From an uncultured Eubacteriales bacterium (lineage in GTDB: Bacteria; Bacillota; Clostridia; Christensenellales; Borkfalkiaceae): DNA of 46,898 nucleotides. Made by a program: the position numbers and the translations under genes. The stretch lies in contig UQTB01000018.1 in assembly GCA_900543915.1 (NCBI GenBank), positions 1-46,898 on the forward strand, written 5' to 3'. A model generated the notes under the pieces. The model worked only from the letters and a program-made list of their open reading frames with translations, ran no database searches and was not told the DNA's origin. Numbering within the stretch: position 1 is the first letter of the stretch; every line of letters starts with the position of its first letter. Shown here in pieces: positions 1 to 6,591 of the stretch.

Positions 1-56
<56 letters not shown>

Positions 57-173
57 AGGGAGCAAAGATGAAGGCGAGAGCCTGATTCTCATCCTAAGTC
101 GACCTCGGATATCTTTCCGAGTGATTTCTTCGGAATCTTCCTCTTCTTATTTCCTCTATTCGTTTTTAATACC

Positions 174-204
174 AAAAGACCGAACGAATTGTTCGGTCTT
201 TTTT
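174..204 (+). terminator. Intrinsic terminator behind 16S rRNA
   Basis: A 12-bp perfect stem (AAAAGACCGAAC / GTTCGGTCTTTT) with a GAATT loop runs into a T tract. It would end the 16S transcript. Between the rRNA end and this hairpin lies only a small stem (CTCGGA / TCCGAG near 104-121), possibly a processing element. The hairpin may also stop minus-strand transcripts from the ABC operon. Confidence 0.88.
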
Positions 205-313
205 CATATCGGCAGAACGGCAACGAAAAGAGACGCCGCTGAAAACCGATCCGGGCATTTTGAAAAGGTTTTTTTAAGGACAAAAATTTCAAAATAATAA
301 AGTAAGGCGCGGA

Positions 314-976
314 TTAAACCCAAAGTCCCGCTTCCAGGCGAAGCGTACGGCTGCATGCGGCGGCAACCGCGTCGTCGTGCGTGACGACGATGATTGTCAT
401 TCCCTCCTCGTTTAAAGTGCGGAAAAGCGCCATCAGCTCCGCCGCGGTCTTTGCGTCCAGCGCGCCCGTGGGCTCGTCCGCCAACAGAAGGTTCGGCTCG
501 GTGACCAGCGCGCGGGCGATTGCGGCGCGCTGCCGCTGTCCTCCCGAAATTTCATCCGCACGGCTCTTTGCGAGATCGGCGATCCCCACTTTTTCCAGCG
601 CGGCGCGCGCGCGTTCTTTCTTTTCCCGCTCAGAAGAGTGCCTGCCGAAGCGCAGGGGTAACATGACGTTTTCCAACACGCTCTCGTCGTTGATCAAACC
701 GTATTCCTGCAGGACGAAGCCGATTGCCCGATTGCGGAGCTTTGCTTTTTTGGATTCGCTCAGCGTTTTTATATTTTCTCCCAAAAAGGTGTATTCTCCT
801 TCAAAATCCCCGTCCAGACAGCCGATGATGTGTAAAAGCGTGGACTTTCCCGCGCCCGAACGCCCGCACACGGCGATAAAATCGCCCTGGTTTACGGTAA
901 GATCGACGCCTTTCAGCGCTTCGACGGTTTTTTCTTTTGAACGATAAATTTTTCTTAAATTTCGGATTATTATCAT
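314..976 (-). CDS. ABC transporter ATP-binding protein (MacB/LolD/BceA-like)
   Basis: This is a 220-residue ATPase of the exporter class that pairs with FtsX/MacB-type permeases. Walker A (GRSGAGKS) is at residues 38-45; the Q-loop reads VLQEYGL, and the signature ISGGQRQR and Walker B LLLADEPTGALD follow. The EPTGALD form and short length are typical of the LolD/MacB/BceA group. The ATG at 976 overlaps the TGA of the upstream permease gene (ATGA), so the genes are translationally coupled. Longer readings of this frame upstream run through the permease gene and are not credible. It is the last gene of a three-gene minus-strand operon. The substrate cannot be read; antimicrobial peptides, lipids or signalling peptides are possible. 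Confidence 0.93.
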   Translation of the reverse strand: MIIIRNLRKIYRSKEKTVEALKGVDLTVNQGDFIAVCGRSGAGKSTLLHIIGCLDGDFEGEYTFLGENIKTLSESKKAKLRNRAIGFVLQEYGLINDESVLENVMLPLRFGRHSSEREKKERARAALEKVGIADLAKSRADEISGGQRQRAAIARALVTEPNLLLADEPTGALDAKTAAELMALFRTLNEEGMTIIVVTHDDAVAAACSRTLRLEAGLWV

Positions 977-2097
977 TGTTGTTTCCCTCCCGCGATTTTC
1001 CGGTATTGCAGAACGGAGAAGAGGATGTTCACCGCCGCGAGGGCGAGAAAAAAGCCCGCCGTCAGAAGAAGATTTTTCCAGTCGAATACGCAATCGTCGA
1101 TCATCAGAATCCCGGCGCCCTGCGCGAGGAAAAGCAGAAGGGCGGCTTCTGCCAGAACGATCAGAAAGAGCGCGAGCGCGAAAGAGAACGCGATCCCCGC
1201 GACGGCGGCGGCACCCACTCCTGTCCGGAAATAGACGGAGAGGAGTTCCCGGTTTCGGATGATGTTGAGCGCAGACATTGCGACGGCGCTGAGAAAGGCG
1301 GCCGCCGTAAAGCAGACGGAGATCGGCATGATCAGTGCGTAGAGCGGGGAAAAGGTCTCTTCCGTGAGTCGGAAAATTTCCGCAAAAGAGTGCAGGCGCC
1401 CCTCCTCTTTTAATCGCTCCGAAACGGCGTCGATTTCCGCTTGTTCCGCCCCGTCGGGCGGAAAGACGACCGCATTTCTGCCTTCCGCGCCGGGCGCTTT
1501 GAGCCGCGTATCGCAGACGATGATCCCCGCGCTTTTGCCGTCCGCCCGGACGGTCAGGGAAATATAATCGCTCGTCGGGTCGGTTGCGGAAACGGCTGCG
1601 TTCAGCAGAGTGAAGCACTCGCCTGTTCGCCCGACGACGCGCAGGGTAAGCTGTTCTCCGTTCGGCGCCGAAACGGCAAAGGTATCGCCCGGCCCGTATT
1701 TTTTGCCCGGAGTCACACAGGGGATCGCACTGTCGTTAAGCGCCGCTTCCGTGCACCAGACGCCCTCTTTCAACTGTCCGCGGAAGCGCTCCGCCGTCTC
1801 CTTTCCGACGTAAAACAACGCGTCTCCCGCCTCTGTTTCCCAAGGAGAGCAGAGAAATTCCATGCGCCAGGAAGAGGGGAGTTTCTCCTCGATTTCCTGC
1901 GCCCGTTCATCGCGGAACATGGACTGGTAATAATATGCGCCGTCCGAAAACGCGGAGAGCGGCCCGTTGACGGCGGCGACGCAGTTTTGGTATCCGATCG
2001 CCACATTGCAGAAAAAAAGGGAGAGCATCAGCTGAAAAGCCGTGATGAGACTGAGCAGCAGGTTGCGCGTCAGTAATTTCCACCCGAGCGTCAGCAT
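973..2097 (-). CDS. FtsX/MacB-like ABC permease
   Basis: This is a 374-residue membrane protein with one N-terminal membrane segment (about residues 12-33), a large extracellular domain of about 200 residues, and three C-terminal membrane segments. This is the four-helix MacB/FtsX layout. The start at 2097 (MLTLGWKLL) overlaps the end of the upstream permease by 7 bases. Longer versions of the frame would sit inside that gene. It probably forms a heterodimer with the upstream permease, energised by the ATPase that follows. The sequence is too divergent for a named family. Confidence 0.87.
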   Translation of the reverse strand: MLTLGWKLLTRNLLLSLITAFQLMLSLFFCNVAIGYQNCVAAVNGPLSAFSDGAYYYQSMFRDERAQEIEEKLPSSWRMEFLCSPWETEAGDALFYVGKETAERFRGQLKEGVWCTEAALNDSAIPCVTPGKKYGPGDTFAVSAPNGEQLTLRVVGRTGECFTLLNAAVSATDPTSDYISLTVRADGKSAGIIVCDTRLKAPGAEGRNAVVFPPDGAEQAEIDAVSERLKEEGRLHSFAEIFRLTEETFSPLYALIMPISVCFTAAAFLSAVAMSALNIIRNRELLSVYFRTGVGAAAVAGIAFSFALALFLIVLAEAALLLFLAQGAGILMIDDCVFDWKNLLLTAGFFLALAAVNILFSVLQYRKIAGGKQQ

Positions 2098-3131
2098 TTC
2101 TTTTCCTCCGATAAAGGCGAACGGGAGAGTCCGGCCAGCGTTGCGGCGAGAAAGATCGCGCAGGTTAAGAGCAAATAGCCCGCCGCAACGATCGGATAGG
2201 CGGCGGACGGAACGGCGGGAACCGTCAGAAAACTTTTGAACAGCGCGAGAAGGGGCGCGCCGGCAAAGCGATAGAAAAGAAGCGCCGCCGTCAGAGAAAC
2301 GGCACCGAGCAGGAAAACGGAGAAGAAGTAGGCGCATGCGACCGCCTGCCGCGTGCCGCCGCAAATCCGGCAGATCGCCGCTTCCCGCCGCGTTTCGTTC
2401 AGATAGTGCACGTATAAATAGGCGACATTGACGACGCCCATACAGCAGAGGACGGCGACGATAAAAAAGCCGACCGGTTCGTCTGCCAGGCGGACGTGGT
2501 GATCGGAGTCGGTGAAAGAGACCGTCTGCGCGCCGAAATACTCCTTCGCTTCGGCTGCGTAGCGCTCTTTTTCGGGGACGGTCAAAAAGGGCTCGGTTAC
2601 AATCGTGACCTCCGTCCAGGCGCTTTCCGGTACGGCGGCGTAGGGAAGGACAAACTGCTCCTGATTGGAGTGCCCGACAGCTTTAAATTCACTGCCGCCG
2701 ATCAGAATCGTCGTTCCGATCCGATCGAAATCACCTTCGGAAAAAGTGGGATTGGGCAGGAGAATTTTGTTTGCCCCGACGGCAAGATCTTCTTCCGTAA
2801 AGTCTTTTCCGTACAGTACGGCATACGGCTTTTCCCCGCAAAACGCAGCGGTAAAGCTCTTTTCTCCGTCCGAAAAAGAGCAGGAGACCGAGCGGATTTC
2901 AGCGGAGGAATGCAGTAAGAATCCATTCAACCGCTCGGTAAACAATTCGGAAGAACACCCGCCGATCCGGTAGGTTCTCGAAATTTGAAAAGACTGATTG
3001 TAAAATGCCTCGATGTTTAAAAAAGCGTTGTAGACGACAAACAGCGTAACCAGGGAGAAAACGGTAAAGGTAAAAAAGACGGCGATGAAAAAACGATTGC
3101 GCAGCAGTTTTTTCCAAGCGAATAAGAACAT
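2091..3131 (-). CDS. FtsX/MacB-like ABC permease
   Basis: This is a 346-residue permease, first gene of the operon. It has an N-terminal membrane segment (about residues 15-35), an extracellular domain of about 180 residues, and three membrane segments in the last 130 residues, as in MacB-type permeases. I chose ATG at 3131 because GGGGAG lies 6 bases upstream. A TTG two codons earlier sits next to that site and is less likely. Two unequal permeases plus one ATPase suggest a heterodimeric exporter or sensor transporter. A very strong promoter lies about 50 bases upstream. Confidence 0.87.
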   Translation of the reverse strand: MFLFAWKKLLRNRFFIAVFFTFTVFSLVTLFVVYNAFLNIEAFYNQSFQISRTYRIGGCSSELFTERLNGFLLHSSAEIRSVSCSFSDGEKSFTAAFCGEKPYAVLYGKDFTEEDLAVGANKILLPNPTFSEGDFDRIGTTILIGGSEFKAVGHSNQEQFVLPYAAVPESAWTEVTIVTEPFLTVPEKERYAAEAKEYFGAQTVSFTDSDHHVRLADEPVGFFIVAVLCCMGVVNVAYLYVHYLNETRREAAICRICGGTRQAVACAYFFSVFLLGAVSLTAALLFYRFAGAPLLALFKSFLTVPAVPSAAYPIVAAGYLLLTCAIFLAATLAGLSRSPLSEEKKC

Positions 3132-3181
3132 ACCCAACTCCCCTCTGCAATTTCATCCGTACTCACGCGGCTGCTGACTTT

Positions 3182-3216
3182 ATTATAAGGTTAAAACAAT
3201 CCTGTGTCAATCCTGT
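3182..3216 (-). promoter_or_regulatory. Perfect sigma-A promoter with 11-bp-phased direct repeat
   Basis: On the minus strand TTGACA (3205-3210), a 17-base spacer and TATAAT (3182-3187) make a perfect consensus promoter for the three-gene ABC operon. The plus strand shows CAATCCTGT twice (3197-3205 and 3208-3216), a direct repeat with an 11-bp period covering the -35 element. This geometry suits a dimeric regulator such as a response regulator bound over the -35. No regulator gene lies next to it. Confidence 0.8.
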
Positions 3217-3289
3217 TTTGCAATTATTTTTCAGCCAAATTGATTTTTTTGCAGGAAATCGCAGAAGACGCGGCTTATTTTTAGACCTG

Positions 3290-3320
3290 AAGTGAAAATA
3301 ACCGCCGCTTGAAGCGGCGG
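3290..3320 (-). terminator. Intrinsic terminator of the ybaK gene
   Basis: The stem CCGCCGCTT / AAGCGGCGG (3302-3320) is followed on the minus strand by TTATTTT. It lies about 95 bases past the deacylase stop and insulates it from the ABC operon promoter. Confidence 0.7.
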
Positions 3321-3412
3321 GCAGAAAGCTCTTTCGATAAAAATTTGCCGCCTGCGGGAAAAGGAGCGGGGTGCCAACCGCAACGGAATCAGATACAGGC
3401 GTTTTTTGATCG

Positions 3413-3883
3413 TCAATCGGTCAGATCGCAGAAGGCGGCGCCTGTCAGCTCTGCCAGCGCAAAGGGGGAAAGCTCGATCTGACAGCCGATTTTTCCCGCG
3501 GAGACGCAGATTGCGTCGAACAGGACTGCCGTCTCGTCGATCGCGGTGCGGAACTGCTTTTTCATGCCGAGGGGAGAGCACCCGCCGTGCACGTAGCCGG
3601 TCAGGGGGAAGAGATCCCGCTGCTTCAACATGGATACGGACTTGACCCCCATTGCCGCGGCCGCTTTTTTGAGATCCAGCGTATGTTCGACGGGGATCAC
3701 GAATATATAATGAGAGAGGTCGCTGCCGGCGGTGACCAGCGTTTTAAAGACGGAAGCGGGGTCTTTTCCCACGGCGCGGGCGACGGATAAGCCGTCCGTC
3801 AGGCCGGCGTCGTAACGGTGGCTGAGGTAAGAAATATGATTTTGGTCGAGAATGCGCATCGCATTGGTCTTTTCGGTTGCCAT
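3413..3883 (-). CDS. ybaK: Cys-tRNA(Pro)/Cys-tRNA(Cys) deacylase, YbaK family
   Basis: This 156-residue protein matches the YbaK/EbsC trans-editing family, which hydrolyses Cys-tRNA(Pro) misacylated by prolyl-tRNA synthetase. Recognisable parts are the N-terminal TNAMRILD segment, VFKTLV with the family's catalytic Lys at position 47, FVIPVEHTLDLKKAA, and the GGCSPLGMKK loop near residue 110. Length is normal for the family (about 155-160). ATG at 3883 fits the family N terminus; no Shine-Dalgarno lies upstream. The -10 element ends only 6 bases before this ATG, so the mRNA is probably leaderless. The gene is alone and divergent from the SPOCS gene. Confidence 0.93.
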   Translation of the reverse strand: MATEKTNAMRILDQNHISYLSHRYDAGLTDGLSVARAVGKDPASVFKTLVTAGSDLSHYIFVIPVEHTLDLKKAAAAMGVKSVSMLKQRDLFPLTGYVHGGCSPLGMKKQFRTAIDETAVLFDAICVSAGKIGCQIELSPFALAELTGAAFCDLTD

Positions 3884-3889
3884 GACGAT

Positions 3890-3918
3890 ATTATGAAGGA
3901 TTTTTCCGCATTTGTCAA
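3890..3918 (-). promoter_or_regulatory. Promoter giving a probably leaderless ybaK mRNA
   Basis: TTGACA (3913-3918), a 17-base spacer and CATAAT (3890-3895) point to a start site at about 3883, the A of the ybaK ATG. No ribosome site fits between -10 and ATG. Confidence 0.68.
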
Positions 3919-4034
3919 GCGCGGCGGCGCGCCGGGCCGGTGCCGTGAAAAAAGTTGTTCTATTTTCTGAAAGCAGACGATAGAATATAGTAAACAAGCG
4001 CACGATGCCGCAAATTTTTTTAACGAGGTAAAAT

Positions 4035-5546
4035 ATGCAAGCCAAATACGATCAACTGACCATGAAAAACCGTTCGGAGCGGCTCGTTTCCCAGACGGAA
4101 GTCTCCGTCAAGACGAATCTCGCCGCCGGCGAGGTCGCAAAGGTGCTGGGCATTTCCGCCGCCGCAAACTGTTTGGGAACGGAAGTTTCCGAAAAACAGA
4201 TCGCGGTGACGGGGAGAGTCACGTTTTCGGTCTGTTACGAGACGCCCGAAGGGGAGATCAGAAAGACCGAGTGCGGCACGGAACTCGCCGCAAAGATAGA
4301 GGACGAGCGGATTCCCGCCGCGGGCAAAGCGCAGGTTCAGCTTTTCGTGGATAAGGCGGATGCGGAGCTGAGCAGCGTGCTCGTGGTCAACGCCGCCGTC
4401 GGCATGGAGGGATACGTCGTCACCAACGTCACGGCGCAGTATCTTTCCGGCGGCGAAGATATCGTTTGCCGTACGGAGGAGATCTCTTTTGACCGCGCGG
4501 TGGGCGGCGCAAGGGGCACCTATACCATCGACGAGGAATTCGAGCTCAATTACGGCGTCAAAGAGGTGCTTTTACACGACGCAAAGGTCATTGTGACGGG
4601 TGCGCAGTGCGGCATCGGGGCAATCGTTGCGGACGGAATCTGTATTTTGACGATGAGTCTCTTGCAAAATATCGAAAATAGTGATATATTATTAGAGAGG
4701 AGAGTTTTTCCCTTCCGCCTGGAAGCGGAGTGCCCGGAGGCGATGCCCAACTTTGCGGCGTTCGCGCGGGGCGCGGGAAAGTCGGTCAAACTGGATATCA
4801 CCGTAGACGAGCAGACGGGCAAGAGCACGGTGCTCGCTACGATGGGAATCGAGCTGGACTGCGAGGCGTACGAAAACGCGCTCGTCTCCGTCGCTTCGGA
4901 CGCGTATCTTCCGGATAAGGAGAGCGCGCTCACGCGGGAAACCTATCAGTACGATCTCCCCGCGGGCGGCAGGCAGTTTACCGAGCGGATGACGCTGCGC
5001 GGCGCGCTGCGGTCGGAGCTGCCGCAGGGCGCGCGGCTCATGAGCTGCGGCCTGGTTCGGCTGAATCTCTTTACGGATACGCAGAGCGGTTTTGCGGTGG
5101 AGGGATCGGTCGAGGGGAAAGCCTTTGTCAAGGATCCCGAAAACAAGGTGACGGCGATCACCTTCGAGGCGCCCTTCCGCATCGAGCCCGATTACGCGCC
5201 GTGCGAGGGAGAAAAGGTCTCGGTGGACGGCGGCGTCGAGGAGATGACCGCGCGCATCGCATCTTCGGAAGAGATAGAGCTCTCAATCACCGCGCGGATC
5301 GTCGTATCCGGAAGGAAGAAGGCGGAATTCGCCGCGATTACGGACGTCGCCGAAGGCGCGCCGCGCGAAGTGAACCATTCCGCGATCAGCGTGTATATCC
5401 CTGCGGAGGGAGAGGACCTCTGGACGGTTTCCAAAAAACTGAACGCCTGCCCGGAGGCGATCATGCAGTACAACCCCGATCTCACGTTCCCGCTGACGGG
5501 AGGGGAGAGAATCTTAATTTATCGGCAGATCATAAAGGATTACTGA
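4035..5546 (+). CDS. SPOCS (DUF3794)-LysM protein, SipL-like
   Basis: This 503-residue protein has no signal peptide. It contains repeated SPOCS/DUF3794-type beta modules (about residues 25-135, 165-275 and 305-405) and a C-terminal LysM-like segment (about 450-500: VYIPAEGEDLWTVSKKLN ... NPDLTFPLTGGERILIY). The same architecture occurs in SipL of Clostridioides difficile, which binds SpoIVA on the forespore surface during coat assembly. The start follows ACGAGGT at good spacing. Its stop overlaps the ispE start (TGATG), so the two are co-translated. The divergent upstream region has no good sigma-A promoter; a weak GATAGAAT near 3980-3990 resembles a sigma-E -10, but I would not rely on it. 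The spore role is inferred from the family. Confidence 0.85.
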   Translation: MQAKYDQLTMKNRSERLVSQTEVSVKTNLAAGEVAKVLGISAAANCLGTEVSEKQIAVTGRVTFSVCYETPEGEIRKTECGTELAAKIEDERIPAAGKAQVQLFVDKADAELSSVLVVNAAVGMEGYVVTNVTAQYLSGGEDIVCRTEEISFDRAVGGARGTYTIDEEFELNYGVKEVLLHDAKVIVTGAQCGIGAIVADGICILTMSLLQNIENSDILLERRVFPFRLEAECPEAMPNFAAFARGAGKSVKLDITVDEQTGKSTVLATMGIELDCEAYENALVSVASDAYLPDKESALTRETYQYDLPAGGRQFTERMTLRGALRSELPQGARLMSCGLVRLNLFTDTQSGFAVEGSVEGKAFVKDPENKVTAITFEAPFRIEPDYAPCEGEKVSVDGGVEEMTARIASSEEIELSITARIVVSGRKKAEFAAITDVAEGAPREVNHSAISVYIPAEGEDLWTVSKKLNACPEAIMQYNPDLTFPLTGGERILIYRQIIKDY

Positions 5547-6388
5547 TGAGAAGAACGACACAGAAGATCTATGGAAAAATCAATCTTACGCTGGACGTCT
5601 CCCCGAAGACGGGGGACTTTCACGCGATAGACTCCTTGGTAGCGTCAATCGGGATGGTTGACGCTATTACCCTTATGCGGCGGGAGGACAAGGCGATTCA
5701 GATCGCGGAAGAGGGATTTTCCTCGGGCGTGCCCGCGGATAAGAACAACGCGGTGAAGGCCGCCTGGGCGTTTATGGAACGATACAACACGCCCGGCGTG
5801 GATATTTATCTGAAAAAGGAAATCCCGGTCGGCTGCGGGTTCGGCAGCTCTTCGGCGGATATCGCCGGCGTTCTTCTGGGAATGAAGCGGCTCTTTAAGA
5901 TCAAAGACAACCTCTATCCGCTCGCCGCGGAGCTGGGGAGCGACGTCGTCTATCAGATGGTGGGCGGCTACAAGATCTTGTTCGGGCGGGGGGAGAAGAT
6001 GGAAAATCTCAAGGTGCGCTTTCCGCTTCCCGTGCTCATTGTTTCCGGCAATCCCATCTATTCGGGGACGTGCTATGCGAAGTTCGACGAAATGGGGAAA
6101 CAGTATGAGGACTGCACCTCCGTCGCCGCCTACTTTCTGCAGCGGAGGGAGCTGGACAGCTTCTATCTCGCGGCGAAAAACGATTTGCTGAAAGCGGCGC
6201 TGGAGCTTTCTCCGGATATCGGGCGGGTGATGACCGTGCTGAAAGATTACGGCGCGGCGCTCGTCGGCATGAGCGGTTCGGGGGGCGGCGTGTTCGGCGT
6301 GTTTACCAGTTTTCACGCGGCGAAGCGCGCGTACCGCCAGATGTATCCGCTGCTGAAAGGGAAACTTTTTCAGACGTATGCGTTTTGA
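5546..6388 (+). CDS. ispE: 4-diphosphocytidyl-2-C-methyl-D-erythritol kinase
   Basis: This is a 280-residue GHMP kinase of the MEP isoprenoid pathway, phosphorylating CDP-methylerythritol at the 2-hydroxyl. Visible features are the N-terminal KIYGKINLTLDV with the active-site Lys, the ATP-binding motif PVGCGFGSSSADIAGVL near residues 93-109, ELGSDVVYQM, and a glycine-rich GMSGSGGGVFGVF near the C terminus. The glycine-rich motif departs from the usual GLGGGSSDAA form, so this is a divergent member. ATG at 5546 overlaps the TGA of the SPOCS gene. Pairing of a SPOCS gene with ispE also occurs in other Clostridia, to my recollection. A terminator follows directly. Confidence 0.88.
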   Translation: MRRTTQKIYGKINLTLDVSPKTGDFHAIDSLVASIGMVDAITLMRREDKAIQIAEEGFSSGVPADKNNAVKAAWAFMERYNTPGVDIYLKKEIPVGCGFGSSSADIAGVLLGMKRLFKIKDNLYPLAAELGSDVVYQMVGGYKILFGRGEKMENLKVRFPLPVLIVSGNPIYSGTCYAKFDEMGKQYEDCTSVAAYFLQRRELDSFYLAAKNDLLKAALELSPDIGRVMTVLKDYGAALVGMSGSGGGVFGVFTSFHAAKRAYRQMYPLLKGKLFQTYAF

Positions 6389-6390
6389 GA

Positions 6391-6416
6391 AAGAGGGTGA
6401 AATCGCCCTCTTTTTT
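6391..6416 (+). terminator. Intrinsic terminator after ispE
   Basis: Stem AAGAGGG / CCCTCTT with an 8-base loop, then TTTTT, starting two bases past the ispE stop. Confidence 0.88.
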
Positions 6417-6430
6417 CATATCATTTCCCA

Positions 6431-6458
6431 TTGACAGGGGGCGAGAGCGTGCTATAAT
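6431..6458 (+). promoter_or_regulatory. Promoter of the glycyl radical enzyme operon
   Basis: TTGACA (6431-6436), 16-base spacer, TATAAT (6453-6458). The predicted 5' leader is about 125 bases long. It holds a hairpin GGAGGAC (6536-6542) / GTCCTCC (6560-6566) just before the true ribosome site AAAGGGGG. The hairpin hides a decoy GGAGG; no U tract follows, so it is not a terminator. Confidence 0.82.
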
Positions 6459-6591
6459 GAAAATAACCGGACAGACCGGAAGCATTTACGGGCGCAGATT
6501 TGCGGCGTCCGGCGTGTAATTCCGTTTATTGAGAAGGAGGACGGCGAAAAAAGGCGCATGTCCTCCAAAAGCATAGAAAGGGGGAAGACAG

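Noticed and set aside
57..173. tRNA or 23S start behind the 16S gene
   Set aside because: No cloverleaf or GGTTAAG-like 23S start is visible before the terminator.
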